From Perkinsus chesapeaki (taxonomy: Eukaryota > Perkinsozoa > Perkinsida > Perkinsidae): 64,000 bases of DNA. A program made the translations under genes and the position numbers. The notes beneath the pieces were generated by a model. That model saw only the letters and a program-made list of their open reading frames with translations. It was not told the origin of the DNA and ran no database searches. Below are positions 24,620 to 35,682 of the stretch, piece after piece. How positions within the stretch are numbered: the stretch's first letter is position 1; every line of letters begins with the position of its first letter. Where the stretch lies: positions 268,529 through 332,528 of the forward strand of contig JAAPAO010000001.1 in assembly GCA_013115145.1 (NCBI GenBank), in the 5' to 3' direction.

Positions 24620-24798
24620 CTACGCTCCGACAACAATCATCTTGCCGTCACTACTACAAATGCACAATCTACCCGACTTCTGCTCGAACTGTACCTCCAA
24701 GCACTTCGTGCTTTCCGAAACGTGTCTAACGAAGACGACAAGTTTGCCAGAATGAACGGGCGCGTGATAGGCTTTGTTGCAAGGCTCGGCACGGTACT
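24620..24798 (-). CDS. C-terminal exon of a Cys-containing protein
   Basis: Following an acceptor (cttgttcag) at 24799, a 179-nt stretch is open and protein-like, with YRAEPCNKAYHAPVHSGKLV, VFVRHVSESTKCLEVQFEQK and RLCICSSDGKMIVVGA, ending in TAG at 24620-24622. Four Cys in 58 residues suggest a small secreted domain. A Ser-rich hydrophobic start (MRLSSSSSFLL at about 24920) could be its signal peptide, but the junction phase does not fit, so the upstream part is unknown. Confidence 0.4.
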
Positions 24799-25012
24799 CT
24801 GAACAAGTAGTAGATCAGTCCGGAATGCTTGTGGCCGAGATGATGGATATTCCATTGTCTTGCTTCGCTACTTTGACATTACACAAGCAAAAATGATGAT
24901 GATGATGAGAGCCTCATAATGGGACTGTAATGTGAATGTTCAGAGTGTTAGCAGCTGGCTCTTTTTCGGTTGTGGGCTCCTGTAGTATTTAGCGATTGAG
25001 CGATATTTAGCG

Positions 25013-25269
25013 AACCCTCGGGGATGTCAACCAAGATGTCCTCTGAGCGAGTGCCACCCGGAGAAGGCGCAATGAAGAAACTGCGTCCGTCGCCTGACTG
25101 TATTGATCTGATGGAATCAGAATCGGACTATGATGGTGAAAGCTCCGATTCTGAAGCGACCAAGAATCGTCGACGACGTCGCCGACTGCGTCGCAGAACA
25201 CAAAATTCAGCGGCAGAGCAATGGCGCAGTAACTTACTCGGGCTAAGGCTACGGCGCTCACAATCATAG
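25013..25269 (+). pseudogene. Third fragment of the PZP gene 3' end
   Basis: The stretch matches the last 150 nt of PZP copies A and B (SSERVPPGEGAMKK..., ESDYDGESSDSEATKNRRR), joined directly to a shorter upstream piece that matches GDINRDVD about 100 nt earlier in the parent. The intervening part is missing. Instead of the parental end RRRAWWET it continues RRRRRRLRRRTQNSAAEQWR to a stop at 25269. No promoter or N-terminal exons are present. Confidence 0.7.
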
Positions 25270-25861
25270 CAACGCTACTGTGGCGTCACGGAGCTCCATA
25301 ATGCACTATTTGTTGATTCACTCCTACGAAAATTAGGAGCGCGGGAGCGCGGCGCAATAATCGATAAAAATTCAGGATGTCAAAGACGCTAATCGCAAAT
25401 CGTGGCTCTGTGAGAATATAAACAGTGATCGTACACGCCAGGTACACGCCTGCGAGTGCCATAAATGTGATTGTATCTTCGATTATGAGGGATTCTGAAT
25501 GCCGCATTCATCTGCACGCAAGAGCGACTCCGAGCCGGGTTCAGCCGCTTGTGGGTCAAATTTTCACTTTCGGAAGAGAAAGTCTCGGCTAGCCACCGAC
25601 TCTGTTTAACAGATGGAGAGACGCGAGGTCATTGGCGGTCCTCGCAAGCGTCGAAGACTGGATACATCGGCCCCGCGATCTAGAGATGTTCAACAAACTG
25701 GAGGAAAGTTGTAGACAGAACCGGTTCCATGTTCACGGCCCTATCGCGGTTCAACTGTGTTCTGCGCGGACGTGCGGGTTGTGTTGCCTTGCCTATATAA
25801 TTCGTCCTTGCCACCTTGCGGCAAGGTCCTTGCCAGACATTTACCGCTTCCTACTCGGAGC

Positions 25862-28146
25862 ATGTTCACTACTCTCCTACTTGGCCTCCTCCACTGGTCA
25901 GAAGCCGTCCACAATCTCACGGATTTCCTTAGCGCGTGAGGAGGGATATGCTGCAGGCAACATCACGGCCGCCAACCTCCACAACGACGCTGAATAAATT
26001 CGATGATATGATAATGATTCCATTCTGTCGCTCAGGCATCCCTAACCAGGGGGCCGTAGCCTCTCGCAGTTGGGTCGCTGGCAACAGCTGTCCTTTACAC
26101 AGCTAAAAGACCACTCACAAGGTAAATTCGTGCGGGCTAATAAGGAATGTGCTAGTCTAGCCCTGCTAAGTACGGGATAGACACAAGCGCCATTCAAAGA
26201 ACGCTTTCAATTTCTAGGTCCGAAAGCTGGCACCTTTTCACAGCAGTATCTGAATGACTCTAGCTCTTTCGATCCGAGAAAACGAGTAAGTCTCGCTTTA
26301 TGAATCATGTAGAGTGTTCTCAGCTACGTCTTCTTGTGTGATCGTCGTGCTCCCAATAAACTCCTCGCAATAAGGACATTCAGAATTCTAGAACTTTATC
26401 AGGTATTCTTCTTGGCCATAAGCGATGTGGGTCTCCCACATGTACTTGCTGGTACCGTGCTTGACATGGAAGGGGTGGCGCGGCGAGCTGGAGCGGCCAT
26501 GTTCGTACTGGAAAGGAGGCGAGGACAACTCGAACGCCTATCTTGCTCTTCTAAAATCTGAAACTTAGGTACGCTGGTACTAGCTTTCCCACACAAGAAT
26601 ACTCTACCGAAACGCTCGAGAAGTTCTTTTCGATGGAGCAGTTTGTCGCTGATGTCGCAGCCTTCGCGAGGCACTTACAGGCTAACATGCCTGGAGTGAA
26701 GATAGTCCTATTTGGATGCAGCAATGCCGGGGTACGAATCTCGCACTACTCGGTCAAAGCCAAACCGAACGTTTCAGCTTATCGCCGCCCTGGCCCGAAA
26801 GGAACACCGGGACATCTTCATTGGAGCTGTCACGTCCTCAACTGCATTCAAGTTTAAACTGGCAAACGATGAGTCGGTCATCCGGGAAGTTTGAGTGGTT
26901 TGGAATCGGTTACATCACCGGCTATCTGTATAGAGTACATCTGGGCTTCATTTAGCCTGGGCAAAACTTATATAGCTACGACGGCGTGCAAATCGAAATT
27001 CTGAGCTCAGAATTACACGTTCTTTATGGCTGTGATATACCGAGTCTTCTCAGGTTCTACTCCTTCGTATCCCAGGAGTTGTCTAACCCGAGCCTCGGAG
27101 GTAGTCCACAATGTCTGGCTACGGTGAGTCATAAGAACCATCGCCCTTGGGCAGTTCAACTGCCGTAGTTGTAATCTCTCGTAGCTTACCAATGCACACA
27201 TGGATTTTGTCAAGTCCATGGAGACAGCTGAAGGACGCCGAGAGGTCGAGAAAAAACTTGAAATTTGTGATGGGATCCTCGACGTTGTGAACAATCAGAT
27301 ATACACGTAAATATTAGTACTATTTCAATTCTCATTTATATCATTGAACGTGTTAGCACGATTGAGGCCAACTTACTGGGGGTGGATCTACAGTATAATG
27401 ATCCTAGGACAAATGTGGATTATCGCAACATAAAGAAGATATGTGGTAGACTCACGGAAGGAAGGTGAGGTCAAATTTCAGCTTCTGATATCGTCCTTCT
27501 TATTCAGTGATGCTGCGCTCGACAAGCTGGCTGACATCTACAATACAAATCAACCGCTGCCGCCTCTCCATTGTCGAGGGATAACGGCGAGTGACGTAAT
27601 TGATTTGTAATTTAGTGGGTTAGTGGGTATACAGTTTCAACTTTAATGTGTTTTTCACGGAAAGCCCGATATTTGCAGATTTAAGAATAGAATGGACAAC
27701 AGCCCAGCAAGGTTAGGGTTCTTCGAAAAATGCAACACTGAAGGGTTCCTGGAGTGCAGCAGAGGAAGCTGTGCTTTCTATACAAGTAAAAGCTGGGTTG
27801 ATTTCTGGCTCATGGCGTGTAAAGAAGGCTTCGGACTGTCCAAGGATGAGGTATGCTGTTGTGTACATTGTACACTGTACAATAGATCACGTGATTACGA
27901 AGTGGCAAGATACTTAAGAACATCGCAGACTTTCAGCGGTACGTTAAGAAAGACTTGAATAAAACTAGAAATATATTATCCATTAATGGAGATGCCGATC
28001 CTTGGTATCCATCTTCGATCACTAAAGCAAGAAAGGGCCTCGATGTTATGTGGGTGAGATATCAGAAATATAATAACCAACTCAAATGCCTCCGGTAGGT
28101 GAAAGGCGCGTCACATTGCTACTGGTGTACTCACTCCAACGAGTAA
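25862..28146 (+). CDS. Serine peptidase, family S28 (prolyl carboxypeptidase-like)
   Basis: Exons: 25862-25935 (signal peptide MFTTLLLGLLHWSEAVHN), 26060-26121 (LSFTQLKDHSQ), 26218-26285 (GTFSQQYLNDSSSFDP), 26403-26518, 26569-26731, 26778 onward, and further exons to TAA 28146. S28 hallmarks appear in order: RYAGTSFPTQEYSTETLEKF (the EHRYYG-like block), MEQFVADVAAFARHL, the nucleophile motif VLFGCSNAG, FIGAVTSSTAF, NGDADPW with the catalytic Asp, and VKGASH with the likely catalytic His. The intron at 26519-26568 seems to start with GC. Family members are secreted or lysosomal and cleave after proline; the signal peptide fits. The His region (GASHCYW) differs from the usual GAHHLD, so activity is not certain. 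It lies between the two duplication copies but is not itself duplicated. Confidence 0.8.
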
Positions 28147-29299
28147 GTAGTGAGAGTTGCTTATGCACGGAAGCTTCTCCCTAGCGGTCAAGGTTCTGTA
28201 ATTCTATTATTGACTTTGTGGAGTTCTTTTTTTGCTTACCGTAAAGTTATCCGGTTGTTTAATCAGGGACGTCGTAAACGGCATTCTCGAAGTTGTGGAT
28301 AAGTGGCTTGCCTAGCGGAGCTGTGCATCTCATAATCGCAGTCGGTGATGATTAATAGCCAGTCGGTGATACCGTATCAAGATGCTCACTTAGCGTCCTT
28401 GAGCATCGTATGCTTATTGTTCACCGCTGTCACTAGTATGAACGGCTCGGCTCTGTTCTATCGTTGTGGGCCGTGCTTTAATAGACATTTTTAGCTCGCC
28501 AGACTCGTCATTTCGTAGTCAGCTGTTACTGGTAGAGCAGCCGACAGAACTTATCAACCTCATCAAAGCACCTGTTTGTCGTTTAGCACTAGTTGAGTTC
28601 GAAGTTTGGAATGGAAACCGCGAGTAAGGAAGTCCAGCAAGGACGCTCAATCAAGATGCTAATGTCACGTTGCGTGCCTGGGTAGCGGATGTTGAACAAC
28701 GCGGTAGAGCATCCGATGTCCTAATGAAAATGAGACACTGTCTCGGAGACACTATCACATTAATGTAACGCCGTGACTGAGCAGAGACATCACATACCTG
28801 GAAGTTAATCTCAGGATCGACCACTGCTCCGACGAGCTCAGTAGCTGCACTGTGGAAGACCCATTACACAAAGGTTTGGAAAGCGATTTAACGCGGGGAA
28901 AACGGTTCTTCAGAGGCTCCATCATAAGCTCGAGTAAGTCTTCGCTCTATTACCGAGTTTTAAAGGCTAGCTTCGGTCTACGTATACTTCTGGTGGCATC
29001 GTGTCCTACACGTGCTTCAGTGGACGACAGCCTTTGAGCGTCGTTCTTCATGTTTTTGAGCCCATACAGCGTATAGTGAACAGTACTCGGGATATGTAGA
29101 AATTCCATGATTCATGAATTTGTGCCCTGAATCATAGTTCAGGCCTCGAACCGAGATCTGAGGTCTGTTTAACTGCGAGCATAGTGCCTCAGCGATAGTT
29201 TCTACGGTTCTCTTATGTTACAAATCAGGGACCCCGACTCAAGGAGAGATTCCCGGTTTAGGCACAGCGCCGTGGATGCGCCTTCTCCCTTGATGTTCC
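28147..29299. other. Intergenic, nothing clear
   Basis: No supported gene. Some exon-like bits (SECIDDLRQFPEGSRQHSRK near 29314) begin just beyond it. Confidence 0.35.
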
Positions 29300-29960
29300 T
29301 AATCAGTCTGAGTGTATCGACGATTTGCGCCAGTTCCCTGAAGGCAGCCGCCAACACAGTAGAAAGAAATAATCCCAGACCTTATTTCAGCGACAAGTAG
29401 CGGTTTCACTGTAAGCATAGTTTCCGTGGCACTCCCAGTCTATCCAATGTGCGAGCTCGGCTTAATGAAGCAACAGAGGAATGGCGCGGACGGCTAGGCG
29501 AACAACAGAGAGAAGCTCGACGCCTCTCCGAATCGATCGATGAGAAAAGAGGCCTACATAAGGCTAGAGGATATTTATGCAAGTAGGAAAGGCTTATATG
29601 TCAGAGACCATCCGAGTGTATCGAACCAGGAGCCTTCAGCCTAATTCGCTAAGCTATTTAAACTTGAAATATTTCCAGACTTCATGCATTCTCGAGTGTA
29701 TTCTGCAGGTACTGCAATACACAAGTCAACTTACTCAAACAAAGCTTACAAGGAGACGAACAATAATGCTCGGCAGATGAAGGCTTCGACTCGCCTGGTT
29801 TTATAAATGACATAGCTCATTCAATCGGTAAGCCAACCGCGCTGCACGAATTATCGTATCTGGGAGCTTGTAGAAACTCGGCGAGCCAAGCGGTACAACC
29901 AACTCTCAAAAATTACGATCGGCCTCTTGAATGTGGAAAAGGATCTCCGTTTATTGTAAG
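29300..29960 (+). CDS. Candidate multi-exon gene, unresolved
   Basis: Several short frames bounded by splice-like signals look coding: SECIDDLRQFPEGSRQHSRK after a tcag acceptor, then VRARLNEATEEWRGRLGEQQ with REARRLSESIDEKRGLHKA (charged helix), and near 29785-29960 DEGFDSPGFINDIAHSIG at a gtaagc donor continuing ETRRAKRYNQLSKITIGLLN after a ttgtag acceptor. The phases between all pieces cannot be settled. No domain recognised. It ends just before the duplicated PZP copy B. Confidence 0.3.
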
Positions 29961-30027
29961 GGACTCAAGTGACATCTGATTATAATGTGCTTGAGTACAA
30001 GTTCAAACAGCGGCCTGTTGCCCATAA

Positions 30028-31935
30028 GGATACGACCACGTATGGGACTTGATCGATGAGGTTTACTCCGACCATCTGGTGAAGGTGCGCTGGTGCCGGC
30101 AACTGAGAGTGCGATGCCTACCTGCCTACCCGTTAGGGTCCCCTACGGAGCGGCATAAAGGAGATTAGGAACACATGGCGGAAGGTCGGTTTCAAAAGTA
30201 ACAGGCAGCGGAAACCTTCAAGGCGGCGAGGGCAGGGATCAAAGGAGGACAGCAACAGCACCACTACCAGTGGCAGCGCACTCGGCCATGGAAGCTCCAA
30301 ACCCTCCACGACGAGCACCAAGCGGAAGCGAGAATCTAAAGTGAAGGACCCTCAGGTGACCGTTCTTCCTTGCCATTCCGGGCTCGAAGTCCTCTCCCAG
30401 GAATTGCCTCTTGATGCCGCGGAATCACAGTCTGGTCTACATGCGAAGAACGTTGCCCTGTGGTGGTGCGATGGTTGCGGCTGGAACTCTGAGAAATCCT
30501 CTGATTCCCTAGAATGTGCATCATGCAAGGTGCAGGTACATAAACAATGTGCCGGTATCAACTGGGGTGAGCTCGTTAGTCCACCACGGTTTGATGCTTT
30601 ATTTCCCTTTAGGTACGGAAGGCCTCTGTCAACTGTGTGCGTCCGTGGCCAAGACGGAAGGGGCATCTCTGGACGATATGAAAAACTTCGGATTGGAGCT
30701 CGTCTCGGAGCGCAGCCCTTGCAAGATATGCAATCAGAAGTAGGCGAACTCCGAGTGGGCTGATGAAGATGATGGCGACTTTGCTCAGTTTCCTCGATTG
30801 CACAAGCGACTCTGGTGATGTTGTTCGAATCGGCCTGTATATGGTGGCTGCAGGTTGCCATTGGGCGCATGCTTCATGCAATAAATACTCCTCTCAAGAG
30901 CCCTCCTCGACATGCCAATTTGAAGACCTTTGTGGCGGCTTAGCCGGAGCATCAGTATGCTGTAAAGCTCCTCACTGCCAGATTGCTGTTCACGCCCTCT
31001 GCGCTGCCTTTCGGTTTCGGGTGACTCCCAGCGAGCCGAAGTTCACTTGTGACTCCCACCTTGCCGTTGGATCACCAAAGGCATCGTCGCTCGAGGAGAG
31101 TGAAGCCTCTCCTGATTCGAGCAACTCACGGTACCACCGCAACAAGATCCAGTTGATGGAGTCGCCGATCGCCAGTAGAAGGCGCCGACGGCGGCCCGAC
31201 TATGAGATGCCCAAACCTGCGGAGCCACCGAAGGTGCCGCTGTTCGAACCGGAAACCCGCCGAGAGGCAAGCTCGCCGTCACCGCCGCCCGGAGGGACGG
31301 CTGCTGCTGGCAACGAGCCAACACGAAAGAGTTTTCGAGGAAACAACATTGCGGATAAGATCGCCGCAGCCCTTCAGGATCCCGAAGACGCGCCGGAGGA
31401 GCGAACTCGATTGATGCAGGAAGCACGAGTTATAGAACAGAAGCTTCACGAGAGGGAACGGAAGGGAGGATACCTCAGCCTGGCCCGCCAGTTCATGAAG
31501 TTCCTGGCAAAACGTGATTCAGTGCCACGGATACAACTGAGAAGGCATGAAGTGGATGGCGCGTATGTCGGGATGTTGGAGCCTTGGCAATTGCAGAATG
31601 AAGAATCTTTGAAGGAGCGTGAACGGTTGGATGCCAAAAACAGAAGGATGGTTACTCTCGGGGATATCAACCGAGATGTGGATGACGACATCCCTTCACA
31701 TGACGTGGAGGCCACTACCGCCCCAACGGAAGGCCTTGCGATCGGACTCAACGGTTTGCCGGTAATGCCAGATCCATCGCCCTCTGAGCGAGTGCCGCCC
31801 GGAGAAGGTGCAATGAAGAACGACATACCGTCGCCTGACTATGTTGATCTGATGGAATCAGAATCGGAATATGATGGTGAAAGCTCCGATTCTGAAGCGA
31901 CCAAGAATCGTCGACGTGCATGGTGGGAGACTTGA
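30028..31935 (+). CDS. PZP chromatin protein, copy B, 5'-truncated
   Basis: This copy matches 19538-21446 almost base for base: same PHD finger (WWCDGCGWNSEKSSDSLECA), knuckle, extended PHD (VCCKAPHCQIAVHALCAAF) and acidic tail. The duplication starts inside the second exon of the parent, so exon 1, its start codon and the promoter are missing. An in-frame TAA lies directly upstream of the junction. Without a new upstream exon the protein could only start at an internal Met. The domain-coding part has no frameshift or stop, so either the duplication is recent or a new 5' end is used. Confidence 0.6.
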
Positions 31936-32275
31936 TTGTTCCGATTTACCTCCGTGCACTCCAGCGACTGTTACCATTACTTTACGTTGTTGACTTGACT
32001 TAGTAAGATCTACATAGCATTAGTTATCATCCCAATACGATTGACTTCACTATTATCTAAATAGATAATTTGTTTCGTTGTGATTAACAATTAAAAGCGA
32101 ATCAGAACTCATCCAATACAGTCATACTAACAACTCAAAACCTGTTAAAGTAAAGATCTCAAAAAACGACACGTCTTTACGGCTATTTCATGAGTTATAT
32201 GAAAACACTCACAAGAATTTAGTTCATTGGTATGTTAGAAGAACATTTATTTAATCCATTACAGTGGTGGAGTTA

Positions 32276-33780
32276 CTAGAGTTGATCGTCAATCTTCTCA
32301 CCGTTCTCAAGCGCTTGCTCCAACTTCACCAATTTGGCGCATCCCTCAACCATAATATTGACCAACTGAACTTCGCTCTTACCAATCCTATCCTCGTTGG
32401 AGATATCGTAGATACCACCAACAGAGGCAGAGTCGACACCAGAACCACCACGAGCTTGAAGACCAAGCTTCTTGCAAATAGCCTTAAAGTCTGGTCTAGC
32501 AGAGAGTAGTGGAACCTTCATCATAGCTGAAGCACGGAGGCCAGTTCCCAAGTTACTCGGGCATGTGAGGATGAACCCGAGGTGGTCGTTGTGCATGAAG
32601 TCGTAGCCCTCGCTCTTCAAAACATCTTGTACACCATTGACGGCGATGCAGAATCGCTTGAAAATTCTCTTAATATCAGCACCCTTCTCCATGGAGATAA
32701 TTCTCATGTGATCTTCCTCATTGAGCCAGACGAGGAAATTCTTTTCGTCATTGTGGAAGATGCCGCGAGCATCAGGCCAGTGGCGACCCATTCCGCTGGA
32801 TAAAAGTAGAGTGGAATCAGGTTCTTGGAAAAGGAAGTGATTCTCTCTCATGTCTTCTTCCTGATCTTTCGACATTCCACCGGGCTTCGGCTCGTAACTC
32901 TGCGATCCATGAAGAGGGTAGTAGTCACCCTTGAGCTCCTCCTTAAGATTGAGGAGACCCTTTACAATAATGCGCTCGAGCTCACGCCTCTCCTCGAAGG
33001 TAACACTCGGGGGCAAACGAATGCCACGAACCGAGCGACCAGTGCGGACACGAGTGGAGATGACGTACCTGAAGATAGGTCAGATCCGACGAACTGCAGA
33101 CAAAAGCCAGACGGTCGCCTGACTTTCCAGTGGGATCGATGGGGGTGTCGGAGACCTTGGAGAAGTCAAGGTCGGTGGTATGCTTCGCGTCAGCAGGGAA
33201 ACCACCATGGCGACGATCAATTACAGGATCGAAACTGAAAAGGGAAGACATTAAGCCTCAAACGTCATATGAAACCTACAGATCCTTGAAAACTTCGTAG
33301 CTCTCTTCATCTCCAGCAACAAGGCCAACGGTCTTGATGGAAGGGTGCCCGGGGTTGTCAACGCCGGTCTTGAGGCATTTTCCAAGGTTAACACCTGAGA
33401 AGAGCGTTCATCTGGCACAGAGACACGACTGGTTACCATTCTTTGTAGTCTTCCCCTTCAGCTTCTCGTAGATTTCTGGTTTTTCGCACATCAGTTCTGC
33501 CATATAGCTGCTGTGTTTGGACAAATCAGGCAACTTCTCCGGGAGCTGAAGGGACAGAATGGAACGTGATAATAATTCTCCAAGGCACAGTGGAGCTATG
33601 GAACGTTAAAGGCGCAGTGGTAAGTGTCAATCAGTGATTGGTGAGAAGTCTTACATTGTCGGGATCGAAAGTTGCCTTCTTCTCCTCGCACATATACTCC
33701 TTGTCACCGAGGCCTAACTTGATCCACTCGGGGAGATGTTCAACGGTGGGGGCCAGTCCAGCGGGAGGGTAAGAAGCCAT
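32276..33780 (-). CDS. Arginine kinase (phosphagen kinase), copy B
   Basis: Same exons and motifs as copy A ([12 protein letters not shown] with the reactive Cys, [22 protein letters not shown]). The start is [19 protein letters not shown] at 33780. Differences are a handful of substitutions plus small intron indels (for example about 9 nt lost near 33100, and one or two bases gained in the first intron). All frames are open, so both copies may be expressed. The proximal upstream region is only partly conserved with copy A, so their regulation may differ. Confidence 0.92.
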
Positions 33781-34175
33781 TGTCTGTAAGGGGAGAGAGG
33801 GTGCGAATAAAAACGCTGAGAAAGATCGTCGAGCACCCGGAATGACACGACCAATTATATACAAAGCAGACTCACGCGAGCGCAGCCGGTCTAAGAGTGA
33901 TGGAGGAGTAGGGGGGAGTTGGATACAAAAGAGACGATAAGCAGGGGCAATTGCGGTTGAGACGAGACTGTAACTTCATTTCTAATCGATTTGGGACGCC
34001 CTTTATTGGCGAGCCAACACACGACTGGGCGCGCGGGAACTTGCGCAAGTGGAATTGTGGACAGAGGCAGAGCACCAGGGTCGGATAGGATACTGTCTAG
34101 AGCAAACTGTAATGTTTACATAGCATTAATTAAACGCACGCGATCACACTTATGCATTGAAGGAACGGCTGAAAA

Positions 34176-34248
34176 AGCCTTCTGCCGGAGTCGAACCGAC
34201 GACCTCCCGCTTACTAAGCGGGTGCTCTACCAACTAAGCTAAGAAGGC
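34176..34248 (-). tRNA. tRNA-Thr (anticodon AGU)
   Basis: Full cloverleaf on the minus strand: acceptor GCCTTCT/AGAAGGC, D arm TAGCTTAGTTGGTAGAGCA, anticodon stem CCCGC/GCGGG with loop TTAGTAA (anticodon AGT), variable AGGTC, T arm GTCGG-TTCGACT-CCGGC, then a T run at its 3' side. There is no intron. The A and B boxes are intact, so it should be transcribed by Pol III. Confidence 0.96.
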
Positions 34249-34267
34249 GTCGAAGCTGAAATGCCTC

Positions 34268-34390
34268 AGGCGACGGGTCTTGTGCAAAGGAACCTACCAT
34301 ATTACTCGGATCAAATTCAAATGCTCCAGTCTTTGTTCCGTAGTCTCTACCGAACATTGTTCCGAAAGCGGTAGCGTAGTTGCTGAGCAT
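34268..34390 (-). CDS. Candidate small coding stretch beside tRNA-Thr
   Basis: From an ATG at 34390 the minus strand reads MLSNYATAFGTMFGRDYG and TKTGAFEFDPSNM, then reaches a gtaggt donor. The composition is protein-like but the remaining exons are not found, and the 3' continuation runs into the tRNA gene. Confidence 0.25.
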
Positions 34391-34593
34391 GTTGTACGAG
34401 AGATGGTGACAAACCCATTAGCCACGGATTTCCCAAAATATACTCCAACAACTACGGGTAGTCGTCCCACAACAGGCATAAAGAGAAGCTGACATCGAAT
34501 ATGTGGTTCCTATCGAATGCGAAGGGACTAGTTCGAAACAGACCAATTATCCAGATCACATTATCTAACATCAATGATGGTACATCATTACCA

Positions 34594-34653
34594 TTGGTAA
34601 CTTACCAACTTGGTAAGTTACCAAGCTTACTTGGTAATACCAAGTAAGCTTGG
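34594..34653. repeat. Two adjacent perfect hairpins
   Basis: Arms 34594-34608 and 34610-34624 are perfect 15-nt reverse complements with a 1-nt centre. Arms 34621-34636 and 34638-34653 are perfect 16-nt reverse complements with a 1-nt centre. The two units overlap slightly. Confidence 0.9.
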
Positions 34654-35276
34654 GACGCCGGGACCGTTACAACAATCAGAATGAAGTCTGCTCAAGTTTC
34701 CAGCCTATAGCGTTACAGCGTAGAATTCACCGCCACTGTAGTACATCGGGAGTACAGGGTTGTCACCCCCGCATGTAGACAACTTTTCGTAATACACTAA
34801 GAAGTAATCATCCAATGTATAGCAGAAAGGATAGGACTACTCATGCAGACTCTGGTAAACAAATGAAACTCGGCCGCCGAGTCTCGGCGATTCCACGGAT
34901 AGCAACGTGACGTTGGGCTCTGATCAATGATGACTCAATAAACCTTACAGGCTCGGGGTGCCCAGGTACGGAATACTGCGAATTCTATCCAGATAGTGCA
35001 AAAAGAGATGATGCACGTCACCGTCACCAGCTGGTGATCAAGCTACTGCCGCGGATTCCCCAAATTGGGGACCCCAATACCGTATTGGCAATACGAACTA
35101 CACGCCCATTAATGGGAAATATTTTCGCTCGCCATCAGTTATTTCTGAAACGCTTTACGAAACGGCTTCCCAATAAGTTTCGTATTCACTCATGAAAATA
35201 ATCTGTCGTGGGGTAACAGTTCGGACCATCAGAATCTCGTGTCCTCCTCAGCTCGGTTATAAGCTTACTCAGTTAA
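34654..35276. other. Palindrome-rich spacer
   Basis: No gene seen. It contains short palindromes such as TCCCCAAATTGGGGA at about 35048 and CCAATACCGTATTGG nearby. Confidence 0.5.
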
Positions 35277-35682
35277 ATGTCAATACTGACTGCCTTAGTT
35301 CTCGCTCTCGCTCTCATGAGCACTGCCGTGGGAAACCCGTACCCACGGTTTTCGCCGGCATGGTGGGCCTGGGAGCAAGAGTGTGGCCAGGGCCACGTGG
35401 TACCGAATGAGGGGTCCGGCGGGTGCTGGGAGGAAGGCATGACCTCAACCAGCCCCACTCCTCTACCCACCACCACACCACCGCCGGATGATATCGGCTC
35501 GGAGACAACTGAGAGAAATTTCCGAGCCCACAGAAGCAGTGGATCGAGGCCCATGTAAGTTTTGCTGAGGAAAATTCACTAAATTACTGTATAACTGTAT
35601 AAAGACTCTCTTGCTTTTGTTCAGGCTCGATCTAATTGGGTACTGTGGGTTGCTGACTTTGGCCCTCTACGGCGGTCTGTGA
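35277..35682 (+). CDS. NPxPxFSPAWW family secreted protein, member 1
   Basis: Two exons (35277-35554 and 35625-35682) give 111 residues. Residues 1-18 form a signal peptide (MSILTALVLALALMSTAVG), with the predicted mature end at NPYPRFSPAWWAWEQEC. Then come a second Cys (GGCWEEG), a Thr/Pro-rich linker (TSTSPTPLPTTTPPPDD) and a hydrophobic C-terminus of about 18 residues (LIGYCGLLTLALYGGL) encoded by the last exon, like a GPI-anchor signal or a tail anchor. The intron is phase 2 and its last exon is 58 nt, exactly as in member 2. The protein is probably displayed on the cell surface or secreted. Function unknown; I know no family with this motif. Confidence 0.7.

Larger units (their letters stand above)
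30028..33999. repeat. Segmental duplication, copy B
   Basis: Direct copy of 19538-23524, separated from it by about 6.5 kb. Confidence 0.9.
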
